DNA from: JAWWOL01 sp963797535
Lineage (GTDB): Bacteria; Actinomycetota; Actinomycetes; JAWWOL01
DNA length: 64,000 nucleotides
Assembly: GCA_963797535.1 (NCBI GenBank)
Contig: CAWCPQ010000001.1
Location: forward strand, 1,612,001 to 1,676,000
Direction: 5' to 3'
The position numbers were made by a program, and so were the translations under genes. Positions 1-8,945 of this stretch are shown here, piece by piece (position 1 is the stretch's first letter; each line of letters opens with the position of its first letter). The notes below the pieces were generated by a model. That model was given only the letters and a program-made list of their open reading frames with translations. It was not told where the DNA came from and ran no database searches.

Positions 1-552
1 GCCGTCCGGCACGAGGTACCACACGGGGAGTAACCGGCTGACCCGGTCCCGGCAGTCGGTCGATGAGATGGCCATAGCCGGTACCTCGACCAGACTCACG
101 CGACCTTGAGGAAGACCAGGGTCGGACAACGCGTGACCGGGGCGAGTCACGCCTACGAAGTGCGCCAGCTCGAACAACTCCTCAGCTCGGTGCCAGGTCA
201 GGATCTGCCCGAGGGCATCGGCACCGGTGATGAAGAAGAGCTGAGTGTCCGGCCCGTACAGGGCCCGAAGGTCACGCAGCGTGTCCGCCGTGTAGGTGGG
301 TCCGGGCCGGTCGATCTCGAGCCGGCTGACCGAGAACCGAGGATTGGCGGCTGTCGCGATCACGGTCATCAGGTAGCGGTCCTCGGCGGGCGACACCCGC
401 CGCTCCGCCTTCTGCCAGGGGTCGCCCGTGGGCACGAAAACGACCTCGTCGAGCTCGAACAGCGCCGCGACCTCGCTGGCCGCCACGAGGTGGCCATGAT
501 GAATCGGGTCGAAGGTACCTCCCATCACTCCGACCCGAAGCGGTGCTGTCAC
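1..552 (-). CDS. nadD: Nicotinate-nucleotide adenylyltransferase NadD, 3-prime end cut by window edge
   Basis: Transfers the adenylyl group of ATP to nicotinic acid mononucleotide in cytoplasmic NAD synthesis. The frame is open from a GTG at 552 to the window edge (184 codons). Near the N-terminus it reads MGGTFDPIHHGH, the nucleotide-binding H-x-G-H signature of the family. Near the cut end it has ISSTDCR, the second family motif (ISSTxxR), followed by WYLVPDG. Only roughly the last 10-20 residues should be missing. The GTG overlaps the proA stop (GTGA), so the two are translationally coupled. The product call is secure; the true C-terminus is not visible. Confidence 0.95.
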   Translation of the reverse strand, partial: MTAPLRVGVMGGTFDPIHHGHLVAASEVAALFELDEVVFVPTGDPWQKAERRVSPAEDRYLMTVIATAANPRFSVSRLEIDRPGPTYTADTLRDLRALYGPDTQLFFITGADALGQILTWHRAEELFELAHFVGVTRPGHALSDPGLPQGRVSLVEVPAMAISSTDCRDRVSRLLPVWYLVPDG

Positions 553-1811
553 CCGCGGACCTGACCGTCCCCCACCACGAGGTACTTGGTCGTGGTCAGC
601 TCGCGCAGGCCCATCGGGCCGCGCGCGTGCAGCTTCTGCGTCGAGATGCCGATCTCGGCACCGAAGCCGAACTGCTCGCCGTCGGTGAACCGGGTGGACG
701 CGTTGACCATGACCACCGCGGCATCGACCTCGGCACTGAACCGGCGCGCGGCCGGCTGGGACCGGGTGACGATCGCCTCGGTGTGGCCGGTACCCCAGTG
801 CCGGATGTGTCGCAGCGCCTCGTCGAGGTCGTCGACGACGGCAACGGCGAGGTCGAGGCTGAGGTACTCGCGACCCCAGTCGTCGTCGGTCGCCGGGCTG
901 AGACTGCGGTCGTACGAGAGGGTCGCGGCGTCGCCGTGCACGGTCACCCCGGCGCCCTGCAGCGCTGCGAGCGCCAACGGCAGGAACGCCGGCGCGATGT
1001 CACGGTGGACGAGCAAGGTCTCTGCGGCGTTGCAGACGCTCGGCCGCTGGGTCTTGGCGTTGAGCAGGATCTCGAGCGCCTGCTCGAGGTCGGCGTCAGC
1101 GTCGACGTAGACGTGGCAGTTGCCCACGCCGGTCTCGATGACCGGCACCGTGGACTCCTCGACGACCGTGCGGATCAGGTCGGCGCCACCGCGCGGGATC
1201 AGGACGTCGACGAGGCCACGGGCTCGCATCAGGTGCTTGACCGACTCACGGTCGACACCGGGCACGAGCTGTACCGCGGCGGAGGGCAGGCCAGCCGCCA
1301 CCCCGGCCTCGGTCAGCACGTCGACCAGGGCGACGTTGGACCTGCGGGCGGAGGAAGATCCACGCAGCAGCACGGCATTGCCGCTCTTGAGGCACAGGCC
1401 GGCGGCGTCCACGGTGACGTTGGGCCGCGCCTCGTAGATGATGCCGACGACCCCCATCGGCACGCGTACCTGCTGGACGTCGAGGCCGTTCGGCAACGTC
1501 CACCCACGCACGACATCGCCCACCGGGTCGGGCAGTGCAACCAGCTGGCGCAAGCCCTCGGCCATGCCCGCGATGCGGGCCTCGTCCAGCCGCAACCGGT
1601 CGAGCATCGCGTCGGCCACCCCGTCGGCCCTGGCCGCCTCGACGTCCTGCGCGTTGGCAGCCAGGATGCGATCGGTCTGCGCCACCAGGGCATCGGCCAT
1701 CGCGGTCAGCGCGGCGTCCTTGAGCTGACGCCCAGCCGTGGCAAGGGCAGGAGCCGCTGCCCTGGCCCGTCGAGCCGCCTCCAGTACGCCGTCTGCGCTG
1801 TCCACTCTCAT
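549..1811 (-). CDS. proA: Glutamate-5-semialdehyde dehydrogenase (gamma-glutamyl phosphate reductase) ProA
   Basis: Second step of proline synthesis: NADPH-dependent reduction of glutamyl 5-phosphate to the semialdehyde. The protein has 420 residues, the family length. Seen in it are the IIYEARPNVT segment near residue 124, the GGADLI stretch near 208, and QRPSVCNAAE, in which Cys260 is the expected catalytic thiol. It is coupled to nadD by a GTGA overlap. Its partner proB lies about 4.6 kb upstream, beyond a block of unrelated genes, so the usual proB-proA adjacency is broken here. Confidence 0.97.
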   Translation of the reverse strand: MRVDSADGVLEAARRARAAAPALATAGRQLKDAALTAMADALVAQTDRILAANAQDVEAARADGVADAMLDRLRLDEARIAGMAEGLRQLVALPDPVGDVVRGWTLPNGLDVQQVRVPMGVVGIIYEARPNVTVDAAGLCLKSGNAVLLRGSSSARRSNVALVDVLTEAGVAAGLPSAAVQLVPGVDRESVKHLMRARGLVDVLIPRGGADLIRTVVEESTVPVIETGVGNCHVYVDADADLEQALEILLNAKTQRPSVCNAAETLLVHRDIAPAFLPLALAALQGAGVTVHGDAATLSYDRSLSPATDDDWGREYLSLDLAVAVVDDLDEALRHIRHWGTGHTEAIVTRSQPAARRFSAEVDAAVVMVNASTRFTDGEQFGFGAEIGISTQKLHARGPMGLRELTTTKYLVVGDGQVRG

Positions 1812-1871
1812 TGCTCCTCATGCTGTTCCGGGTTCGACGCCGAGTTTGGCACGGCTCAGGCGTGCAGTCTC

Positions 1872-2435
1872 CTACGGTGCGGGCGGCAGGACCTCGTACC
1901 GCAGCTCGGCGAACTGCCCTTGCTTGCGCAGGTCCAGCAGCCGGAGCCGCGCGCTGCGCAGGTTTCTCGGCAGCAGCGGTGCACCTCCGACCAGCGACAC
2001 CGGTGCCACCGTGAGCACGATCTCGTCGAGGGCGCCGGCATCGAGGAACTGCCCGACGAGCTCTCCCCCACCCACGACCCAGATGTCTCCTTCCCCTGCG
2101 GCCGCGGCAATCTCGGCCAGCACCGCCGCGACCTCACCGCTCACGAACCGGACGTCGGCACCCTCCGGACAAGGCAGCTCTCGGGTGGTGAAGACGAACG
2201 TCGGACGGTCGCCGTAGAACTCCTGCCACTTGTGCGGCTGCGCCAGCAGGTCTTCCTCGGCGAGCACCCATTCGTACGTCGTGGATCCCTCGACCAGTAC
2301 CCCGACCCGTTCCATGAAGACGTCGTTGTCCTCGACTTCGCTGTCGTCGACCTCGAACAACCACGTGAGCGAGTTGTGCTCGTCGGCGATGAAGCCGTTG
2401 AACGTCGTTGCGGTGCGGTAGATCACCCTGTTCAT
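1872..2435 (-). CDS. Dihydrofolate reductase / RibD C-terminal-domain family protein
   Basis: A 187-residue single-domain protein of the RibD_C/DHFR-like fold. It starts with a strand carrying TTFNGFIAD (the S-x-D-G-like opening of the family), has a VLVEGSTTYEWV segment near residue 45, and has a glycine-rich nucleotide-binding loop WVVGGGELVGQ near residue 120. Members are annotated as deaminase/reductase-like; their substrates are mostly unknown and nothing here fixes one. It lies 60 bp upstream of proA on the same strand and diverges from the WXG-type gene at 2568. Confidence 0.8.
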   Translation of the reverse strand: MNRVIYRTATTFNGFIADEHNSLTWLFEVDDSEVEDNDVFMERVGVLVEGSTTYEWVLAEEDLLAQPHKWQEFYGDRPTFVFTTRELPCPEGADVRFVSGEVAAVLAEIAAAAGEGDIWVVGGGELVGQFLDAGALDEIVLTVAPVSLVGGAPLLPRNLRSARLRLLDLRKQGQFAELRYEVLPPAP

Positions 2436-2567
2436 GAGGCCAATCCTAGGTCCAGAGCTTCATTTCCACAGTCGGCGATTGCTTCCACAGTCCGGTCGTC
2501 CGGCCTGTCCCCGGCGCAGCTTCCCTGGCAAACCTGGTCGTCCCACCCCGTACGAAGGGACGCGACC

Positions 2568-3011
2568 ATGGACCTGCCGCTGCTGGCCAGCCCGCACCAC
2601 CTCGACCGGCTCGGCGACCGGCTCCGTGCCGCCGCGGCGCAGATCGGCCGGATCGCCGCCTCGGTCGAGCAGCTGGGGTGCGACGAGTCCTGGCGCGGGC
2701 CGGCTCAGCGTGCGTTCTCAGCCAGCGCCCGCCATGTGGGGTCGCAGTGCCTGGAGATCTCCTGCCGGCTGACCGCAGACGCCGCCAGGGTCGAGGCCAT
2801 GGCCGACCAGCTGCGCGCCGAGCTCGCGATCCTGCACCACCTCGAGCACGCGGTGGTAGGGGCGCTGGGCCGGCTCGCGACGCGGGCACTGCACGACACA
2901 TCCGGTGCCGCGCAGGGACTGTACGACTCCGTACGCCACCGGCTGCCGGACCACGGGTCGCCGCTCTGGCGCGACCTGGCCTCGCACCTCGTCCACGGCG
3001 AGCTCGCATGA
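2568..3011 (+). CDS. WXG-motif helical protein, likely partner of the downstream hydrolase
   Basis: A 147-residue all-helical protein. A WRG motif (Trp42-Arg43-Gly44) sits in ESWRGPAQRAF, between two predicted amphipathic helices. This W-x-G turn with a following A-x-x-A-F is typical of WXG100/ESX-type and polymorphic-toxin N-terminal domains. The ATG was chosen because GAAGGGA lies 7-8 bases upstream. Its stop overlaps the next start (ATGA), so both proteins are made together. No T7SS core gene is visible in the window, so secretion is an inference from motif and pairing only. It could also be a stand-alone helical adaptor. Confidence 0.65.
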   Translation: MDLPLLASPHHLDRLGDRLRAAAAQIGRIAASVEQLGCDESWRGPAQRAFSASARHVGSQCLEISCRLTADAARVEAMADQLRAELAILHHLEHAVVGALGRLATRALHDTSGAAQGLYDSVRHRLPDHGSPLWRDLASHLVHGELA

Positions 3012-4231
3012 CCGGCGAAATCCTCGTCGACTACCGCCGGCTCGAAACCGCGGCCGACGAGCTGCAACGAATGTCCGAGGCCCTCGGGGCCACGGCCTTC
3101 CTGCTGGCAGCTGACGTAGCCGAGGCCGGCCTACCCGGCTTGATCCCGTACGGGATCCTCGGCGGCGTCCCGGTCGCCGGCGACCTGATGTCGATGTGCC
3201 TGCCGGGCACCCCGCAGTCGCTGCCGGATGCCGCAGCCGAGCTGCTCATGGTCTCGGTCGCGGTCCGCGCGGCCGGCACCGCCTACCTCGCCGTCGACAC
3301 CTTGCGGTGGGCAGATCACGAGCTGCCCACCGCGAGGGCCCTGCTGATGCTCGCGGCCTGGAACCGCCTGCACCAGATGGTCAACCTGACCGCGCTGCTC
3401 ACGGGGCAGTCTCGTCCGGTCCGCGGACCGGCCGCGTGGCTCGACAGCGGCGGCGAGGCAGTGCTGGACCGGGCCGATCGATGGGTCGAGGGCAACGGGA
3501 CCGTTCACGAGATCGACCCCGCAACCATGCCGCCGCTTGCTGCCGCACCCGCCGACGGACTCGCTGCACTGCTCGGAGTCGTCGACAGCGTCAGCGACGC
3601 ACGGCACCCCTCGACCATGGCGCTCCTGCGGGTCAGTGATCACCCGCCGCGTTACATCCTGTGCCTGCCCGGACTGCAGGACGCCGCTGGCGCGGACTCC
3701 GCCGCCGCGGACCTGCCGGGAGCCCTTGCCACCCTCACCGGGCACAGTGCCTACATCCGAGGCGCCGTCAGCATCCTGACCGGCCTGCCACCGGGATCGC
3801 AGGTGCTTCTGGTCGGCCACAGCCAAGGCGGCATGGTCGCGGAAGCCGTCGGCGCACGGGGCCGCGTGGGCAACGCGACGATCAGCGGAGTCGTCACTGC
3901 CGGGTCACCACTGCTCGCGTCCTCGGTCCCCGTCCCCTACCTGGCCCTGGAGAACGTCTCCGACCCGGTCCCCAAGCTCGGCGCGCTGGCCGGGTTGGGC
4001 ACGCTCGGGTCGGTCAGCCGCGGCGGCTCCGGCCGAACGCTGGTGAAGTTCCGCACCGCCGGGCCGTGGCCCTCCGGCGACAAGCACGGGCTCGGCAGCG
4101 GCGGCTACATCGCGGAAGCCGGTTCGAAGAACCCGCGCGTGCAAGCGTTCGGCAAGAAGATGAAGCAGTTCTTCACCCACGGCCAGGTGCCGGTGCGCTA
4201 CCTGCAGGTCACCGACACCAACGGGATCTGA
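3008..4231 (+). CDS. Alpha/beta hydrolase (lipase-like) with helical N-terminal region
   Basis: A 407-residue protein. The last half is an alpha/beta hydrolase: a buried strand VLLVGHSQGG carries the nucleophile elbow G-H-S-Q-G (Ser272), followed by the VTAGSPL and DPVPKLG segments expected around the acid residue. His314-370 holds candidate histidines (GDKHGLG near 358). Residues 1-130 are helical and resemble an ESX/LXG-type N-terminus, consistent with the WXG partner whose stop it overlaps by 4 bases. The most economical reading is a secreted or surface-associated esterase with a dedicated partner. The substrate is unknown, and no classical signal peptide is present. Confidence 0.7.
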   Translation: MTGEILVDYRRLETAADELQRMSEALGATAFLLAADVAEAGLPGLIPYGILGGVPVAGDLMSMCLPGTPQSLPDAAAELLMVSVAVRAAGTAYLAVDTLRWADHELPTARALLMLAAWNRLHQMVNLTALLTGQSRPVRGPAAWLDSGGEAVLDRADRWVEGNGTVHEIDPATMPPLAAAPADGLAALLGVVDSVSDARHPSTMALLRVSDHPPRYILCLPGLQDAAGADSAAADLPGALATLTGHSAYIRGAVSILTGLPPGSQVLLVGHSQGGMVAEAVGARGRVGNATISGVVTAGSPLLASSVPVPYLALENVSDPVPKLGALAGLGTLGSVSRGGSGRTLVKFRTAGPWPSGDKHGLGSGGYIAEAGSKNPRVQAFGKKMKQFFTHGQVPVRYLQVTDTNGI

Positions 4232-4243
4232 CACGATGGAGCC

Positions 4244-4987
4244 ATGTGCGGCAGGTACGCGAGCGCGCGATCCGACATCGACCTGATCGAGGGTTTCGGT
4301 GTCGAGGAAGTCGTCGGCCCGCAGCCCGAGCCGTCGTGGAACGTCGCTCCCACCCAGGACAGCAGGGTGGTGCTCGAGCGAGCGCTGCCCGGCGCAGCGA
4401 GCACCGGCGCCTCCCGTCAGCTCAGGACGATGCGCTGGGGGCTGGTCCCGTCCTGGGCCAAGACGCCGAAGATCGGCTCAAAGATGATCAACGCCCGGAT
4501 CGAGACCCTGGCCGACAAACCGGCGTTCCGGGTGGCCCTGTCCCGGCGGCGCCTCGTCGTGCCAGCCGACGGCTACTACGAGTGGCAGGCGGTCGACGGG
4601 GAGAAGGTGCCCAACTTCCTGCAGGACCCCGGCCGCGAGCTGGCCTTCGCCGGGCTGTACGAGATGTGGCGCGACCCGACCAGGTCTGCCGACGACCCGG
4701 CCCGGTGGCTGTGGACCTTCACCATCGTGACCACCACTGCGCCCGACGCGCTGGGCCACATCCACGACCGCTCCCCCGTGGTCGTACCCGATCACCTGCT
4801 CGGCGCCTGGCTCGACCCCGAGCTCACCGACACCGACCGGGTGCGTCAGCTGCTGGCTGAGATGCCGGAGCCGTTGCTGGTCCCCCACGTCGTCGGCCGG
4901 GACGTCAACAACGCCAACAACAACGGCCCGCACCTGCGGGTCCCGGTGTCGGAAACGCCTGCGCAGCAAGCACTTCCACTCACCTGA
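4244..4987 (+). CDS. SRAP-domain protein (HMCES/YedK family) shielding abasic sites
   Basis: Forms a covalent thiazolidine link to abasic sites in single-stranded DNA. The initiator Met is followed directly by Cys2 (MCGRYA), the residue that becomes the N-terminal nucleophile. Further family motifs are visible: WNVAPT (Asn33), MRWGLVPSWA, MINARIETL, PADGYYEW (the active-site Glu) and HDRSPVVV, which carries the conserved His but has Ser where HDRMP is usual. Length 247, as expected. It starts 12 bases after the hydrolase stop and may share its transcript, although the functions look unrelated. Confidence 0.92.
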   Translation: MCGRYASARSDIDLIEGFGVEEVVGPQPEPSWNVAPTQDSRVVLERALPGAASTGASRQLRTMRWGLVPSWAKTPKIGSKMINARIETLADKPAFRVALSRRRLVVPADGYYEWQAVDGEKVPNFLQDPGRELAFAGLYEMWRDPTRSADDPARWLWTFTIVTTTAPDALGHIHDRSPVVVPDHLLGAWLDPELTDTDRVRQLLAEMPEPLLVPHVVGRDVNNANNNGPHLRVPVSETPAQQALPLT

Positions 4988-5060
4988 ACAACGTGACGAG
5001 CGTGGCGCACGCCGTGGCCCTGATCGACGTACCAGCGGCCAACGTGTTTGACTTCACCAC

Positions 5061-5951
5061 ATGATCGACGCTGAAACTGCAACTGTGGTGGGAAGAGTCA
5101 TCGAGCTGCTCGACGAGCACTACGTCGACCGGGATGCCACCCCTGCCATCACCGCTGCCCTTCGGGACGGCCTTGCCGGGGCGCGCTACGACACCGATCT
5201 CGAGTCGTTTGCCGCAGCGGTCACTGCCGACCTGCAGTCGGTCAACCGCGACCTGCACCTGCGGCTGGTGCACCACGTCGACGAGCTGCCCGACAGAACC
5301 GAGGGGGACGACTCCGAGGAGTACGCAGCCATGGCCCGCTGGGCTGCCTCGACCGGTGACGGCATGGCGAGGGTCGAGCGGCTGCCCGGCAACGTCGGGC
5401 TGCTCGTCGTGGACCCGATCCTGTTTCCGGTCGCGATCAGCGGCGAGGCGGTCACGTCCGCGATGAGCCTTGTGGCCTCGGCCGACGTGCTGATCATCGA
5501 TCTCCGGCGCTGCCTCGGGGCTGACCCGTCGATGGTGGCCTGGCTGTGCAGCTATCTGTTCGGACGGGACCCGGTCCAGCTGACCGGGCTGCGCGAGCGT
5601 GGCCGGCTCGCCCAGTCGTGGACGCTCCCCCACGTGCCGGGAGCCAGGTTCGGTGCCGACAAGCCGGTCTTCGTGCTCATCAGCACGGCCACCTTCTCCG
5701 GCGGCGAACAGCTGTCGTACGACTTGCAACGGCTCGGTCGGGCGACCGTCGTCGGTGAGCAGACCCGTGGCGGAGCCCACGCCCGGCAAGGATTTCGGGT
5801 GCACCCCCACCTCGAGGCCACGATCCCGGTGGCCGTGGCCGTCGACCCGGGCACCGGCGGCAGCTGGGAGCAGGTCGGCGTGACGCCGGACGTCGTCGCA
5901 GCAGCTGCAGACGCTCTCGACCGAGCACTCCGGCTCGCGCTGCCGGACTAG
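5061..5951 (+). CDS. S41-family (tail-specific protease / IRBP-like) peptidase
   Basis: A 296-residue protein. An N-terminal helical segment with ELLDEHYVD (residues about 13-21) matches the S41 N-terminal bundle. The protease core carries LIIDLRRCLG near 145 and the nucleophile-containing ISTATFSGGEQ near 210, followed by TRGGAHA. No signal peptide or PDZ domain is seen, so it resembles the short IRBP-like members rather than CtpA. The start has no good ribosome-binding site; the next gene is convergent. Its substrate is unknown. Confidence 0.82.
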   Translation: MIDAETATVVGRVIELLDEHYVDRDATPAITAALRDGLAGARYDTDLESFAAAVTADLQSVNRDLHLRLVHHVDELPDRTEGDDSEEYAAMARWAASTGDGMARVERLPGNVGLLVVDPILFPVAISGEAVTSAMSLVASADVLIIDLRRCLGADPSMVAWLCSYLFGRDPVQLTGLRERGRLAQSWTLPHVPGARFGADKPVFVLISTATFSGGEQLSYDLQRLGRATVVGEQTRGGAHARQGFRVHPHLEATIPVAVAVDPGTGGSWEQVGVTPDVVAAAADALDRALRLALPD

Positions 5952-5970
5952 ACGACGCAGCGCCGGCCGG

Positions 5971-6336
5971 TCAGATGCGGCGCCACGCGCCAGCAGGGTG
6001 TACGGCTGCGATGGTCATGGCGCCCATCGGCTGCTCGGCATGACGACGCTCCTGGACGTCCTGCTCGAGCACCTCGAGTGCCGTCACCTGCCACGGCGGC
6101 AACCCGGCCGACTCGCGATGCTCGCCCCACAGTCGCAGCGCCAGGGCACACGCGTCGGTGCAGTTCTCGGCCTCTTCCCAGTAGCGGACCTCGGCAGAGT
6201 CGTCGGAGTAGCGGCCCGACAGCAGGAACGGCTGCTCGGCGGAGAGCCGCTCCAGCGCCGCCCGCACCTCGTCCGCCGGCACGCGCGAACCACCGACCGT
6301 CAGCGTGACGTGCCACAACCGGGTCTCCACTGTCAC
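5971..6336 (-). CDS. Conserved hypothetical protein, 121 aa
   Basis: A small soluble acidic protein without membrane segments. Recurrent tryptophans (WHVTLTV at the start, YWEEAENC near 50, LPPWQVTALEV near 83) and a C-terminal GAWRRI suggest a compact alpha/beta fold. I do not recognise a family with a known function. It converges on the S41 gene (19 bases between stops) and lies 71 bases downstream of the proB stop, so it may be read from the obgE-proB transcript. Confidence 0.6.
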   Translation of the reverse strand: MTVETRLWHVTLTVGGSRVPADEVRAALERLSAEQPFLLSGRYSDDSAEVRYWEEAENCTDACALALRLWGEHRESAGLPPWQVTALEVLEQDVQERRHAEQPMGAMTIAAVHPAGAWRRI

Positions 6337-6407
6337 CGTTCTGTCCGCTCCGCTCCGTGCCGCCCCGCCGCTGTCAGCTGCCGTGGGAGCGACCGAACGG
6401 ACCCGGG

Positions 6408-7508
6408 CTACGGCAGGAGCACGATGTCGTCGCGGTGCACGACTTCGCGCTCGTACGCCGGCCCCAGCCGTGCAGCGAGCTCCCGGGTCGAGCGGCCGAG
6501 CATGCCCGGCAACTCCCCTGAGTCGTAGTTGACCAGTCCGCGGGCCCTCGTGTGGCCGTTTTCGTCGATAAGGTCCACCGGATCGCCAGCAGCGAACGTC
6601 CCTTCGGCGCCGGTGATGCCCGCCGGAAGCAGCGACAACCGGCGTTCGACGACCGCAGCGACCGCCCCGGCGTCGAGCCGCAACCGTCCAGCGGGCTCCG
6701 ACGCATGGGCCAGCCAGAGCAGCCGGGTGGGGGCTCGACGGGCAGTCGGGGCGAACCGGGTGCCGACCGGCTCGCCGGCCAGCGCCTCCGCCGCCCGCGC
6801 TGCCGAGGTGAGGATGACGGGTACGCCGGCGGCCGTGGCGATGCGGGCAGCGTCGACCTTGGTGGACATGCCACCGGTGCCGACGCCGGCAGCACCGACG
6901 CCACCGACCCGGACATGGGCGAGGTCGTCCTCGTTGCGGATCTCGGGGATCAGCCGGGCCTCGCCTCGGCGCGGGTCACCGTCGTAGAGCCCGTCGACGT
7001 CGGACAGCAGCACCAGCAGGTCGGCCTGGACCAGGTGGGCGACCAGCGCCGCGAGCCGGTCGTTGTCGCCGAAGCGGATCTCGTGGGTGGCCACTGTGTC
7101 GTTCTCGTTGATCACCGGAACGACACCGAGCTGGAGCAGCTTGTCGAGGGTGCGCTGAGCGTTGCGGTAGTGCGCCCGGCGTACGACATCGTCGACGGTG
7201 AGCAGGACCTGTCCGACCGTACGACCGAACCGGCCGAACGAGACGGCGTAGCGCTCGACCAGCTGGGTCTGACCGACGCTGGCGGCAGCCTGCAGGGTCG
7301 CGAGGTCACGCGGTCGTTTGCTGAAGCCCAGCGGCGCGAGCCCGGCGGCAATGGCACCCGAGGAGACCAGCACGACCTCACCGCCGCGCGCCCGCTCGGT
7401 CTCGAGCGCGTCCACGAGCGCGTCGAGACGCGCCCCGTCCAGTCCGTCCGAGGCGCTCGTCAGCGACGACGAGCCGACCTTGACCACGACCCGACGGGAG
7501 TCGCTCAC
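6408..7508 (-). CDS. proB: Glutamate 5-kinase ProB
   Basis: First step of proline synthesis: ATP-dependent phosphorylation of glutamate. The GTG at 7508 was chosen because it overlaps the obgE stop (GTGA) and gives 366 residues with the canonical opening VVVKVGSSSLT. An upstream in-frame extension would only overlap obgE. The amino-acid-kinase domain shows LVSSGAIAAG, NENDTVA, FGDNDRLAALVA and GTGGMSTKVDAA. The C-terminal ~75 residues form a PUA domain (GLVNYDSGELPGMLGRST). It is proline-inhibited in other bacteria; no regulatory site is seen here. Confidence 0.96.
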   Translation of the reverse strand: MSDSRRVVVKVGSSSLTSASDGLDGARLDALVDALETERARGGEVVLVSSGAIAAGLAPLGFSKRPRDLATLQAAASVGQTQLVERYAVSFGRFGRTVGQVLLTVDDVVRRAHYRNAQRTLDKLLQLGVVPVINENDTVATHEIRFGDNDRLAALVAHLVQADLLVLLSDVDGLYDGDPRRGEARLIPEIRNEDDLAHVRVGGVGAAGVGTGGMSTKVDAARIATAAGVPVILTSAARAAEALAGEPVGTRFAPTARRAPTRLLWLAHASEPAGRLRLDAGAVAAVVERRLSLLPAGITGAEGTFAAGDPVDLIDENGHTRARGLVNYDSGELPGMLGRSTRELAARLGPAYEREVVHRDDIVLLP

Positions 7509-8851
7509 CCGAGCCCGTCCAACCGCCGGTCGGTGCCTCGTGGGCCCGGCATGGCCCCGCCGTCCAACGACGGCTGCCACTCGAAGGTGACCTCGCCGAT
7601 CGTGACCTCGGCGCCGGCCTCGGCGCCGGCGTCGACCAGCGCCTTCTCGATCCCGATCTTCGCCAGCCGGTCGGCGAGGTAGCCGACCGCCTCGTCGTTG
7701 GAGAACACCGTCTGCCGGATCCAGCGCTCGGGCTTGCTGCCTCGTACGAGGAACCCGCCCTCCTCGAGGGCTTCGATCGTGAACTCGGGGCCGCCCACCG
7801 GCTCGGGGCGCAGGACGATGCGGGTGCGCTCGGCTTCGGGGGCGGCAGCGCGGGCGGCAGCGACCAGCTCGGCGAGGGCAAAGTTCAACGGCCGCAAGCC
7901 TTCGTGGGTCGCAGCGGAGATCTCGAAGACCGCCATGCCCCGCTCCTCGAGCATCGGGCGGACCATGTCGGCCAGCTCGCGCGCGGCCGGCACGTCCACC
8001 TTGTTGAGCACGACGAGGCGCGGCCGGTCGGCGAGGCCGCCGTACTGCGCCAGCTCGTCCTCGATGGCGTCGATGTCACTGACCGGGTCGCGGCCGGGGT
8101 CCTCGGTCGCGCAGTCGAGCACGTGGGCCAGCACCGAGCATCGCTCGACGTGGCGCAGGAACTCCAGCCCGAGGCCCTTGCCCTGCGAGGCACCGGGGAT
8201 CAGACCCGGCACGTCGGCGACGGTGTAGACCACCTCGCCGGCCGTCACGACCCCCAGGTTGGGTACGAGGGTGGTGAACGGGTAGTCGGCGATCTTGGGC
8301 TTGGCAGCCGAGATGGCAGCGATCAGCGAGGACTTGCCGGCGTTGGGGAAGCCGACCAGGGCCACGTCAGCCACCGACTTGAGCTCGAGGATGACGTCGC
8401 GGTGGTCGCCGTTCTCACCGAGCAGGGCGAAGCCGGGGGCCTTGCGCTTGGTCGAGGCCAGCGCCGCGTTGCCGAGTCCGCCACGGCCACCGGCGGCGAT
8501 GACCAGCCGGGTGCCGGCCCCCATCAGGTCGGCGACGACCTCGTCGGTCGCCACGTCGCGGATGACGGTGCCCTCGGGCACCCGCAGCAGCAGGTCGCTG
8601 CCCTCGGCGCCGGTGCGGTGGCTGCCCTGGCCCTCCTTGCCGGAGGTGGCCTTGCGGTGCGGCGAGAAGTGGTACTCGATCAGCGTGGTCACGCTCGGGT
8701 CGACCTCGAGGATGATGTCGCCACCCCGGCCGCCGTTGCCGCCGTCGGGTCCGCCGAGCGGCTTGAACTTCTCGCGATGGATGGACGCGCAGCCGTCGCC
8801 ACCGTCTCCGGCGGTGAGGTGAAGCACCACCCTGTCGACGAACGTGGGCAC
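7505..8851 (-). CDS. obgE: GTPase Obg/CgtA
   Basis: Ribosome-associated GTPase acting in late 50S assembly and the stress response. The order is a glycine-rich Obg domain (residues 1-158, with GGDGCASIHREKF and the GGNGGRGGD repeats), a G domain with P-loop GFPNAGKSS (167-175), DVPGLI and NKVD, and a C-terminal OCT domain (about 345-425, ending in ERWIRQTVFSNDEAV then EVTFEW). The 448-residue length with an OCT extension is typical of actinobacteria. The GTG start has GGGAG nine bases upstream. It stands directly after rpmA in the standard rplU-rpmA-obg order. Confidence 0.97.
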   Translation of the reverse strand: MPTFVDRVVLHLTAGDGGDGCASIHREKFKPLGGPDGGNGGRGGDIILEVDPSVTTLIEYHFSPHRKATSGKEGQGSHRTGAEGSDLLLRVPEGTVIRDVATDEVVADLMGAGTRLVIAAGGRGGLGNAALASTKRKAPGFALLGENGDHRDVILELKSVADVALVGFPNAGKSSLIAAISAAKPKIADYPFTTLVPNLGVVTAGEVVYTVADVPGLIPGASQGKGLGLEFLRHVERCSVLAHVLDCATEDPGRDPVSDIDAIEDELAQYGGLADRPRLVVLNKVDVPAARELADMVRPMLEERGMAVFEISAATHEGLRPLNFALAELVAAARAAAPEAERTRIVLRPEPVGGPEFTIEALEEGGFLVRGSKPERWIRQTVFSNDEAVGYLADRLAKIGIEKALVDAGAEAGAEVTIGEVTFEWQPSLDGGAMPGPRGTDRRLDGLG

Positions 8852-8873
8852 GAGCTCAGCTCCCTATCACAAT

Positions 8874-8909
8874 GAAACGAGGGCGACCGGTTGACCCGGA
8901 CCGCCCTCG
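8874..8909 (-). terminator. Hairpin between rpmA and obgE, partial terminator
   Basis: CGAGGGCG at 8878-8885 pairs perfectly with CGCCCTCG at 8902-8909, with additional CCGG pairing inside the loop. On the minus strand the stem is followed by TTTC. The short U-run and its position inside an operon suggest attenuation between ribosomal-protein genes and obgE rather than a full stop. Confidence 0.6.
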
Positions 8910-8945
8910 TCAAGCACTTCGGTGTTGCTGCAACGTCCGGTCGGG

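Noticed and set aside
543..2567. Plus-strand open frame ahead of the WXG gene
   Set aside because: Antisense to proA and the reductase; the ATG at 2568 has its own ribosome-binding site.
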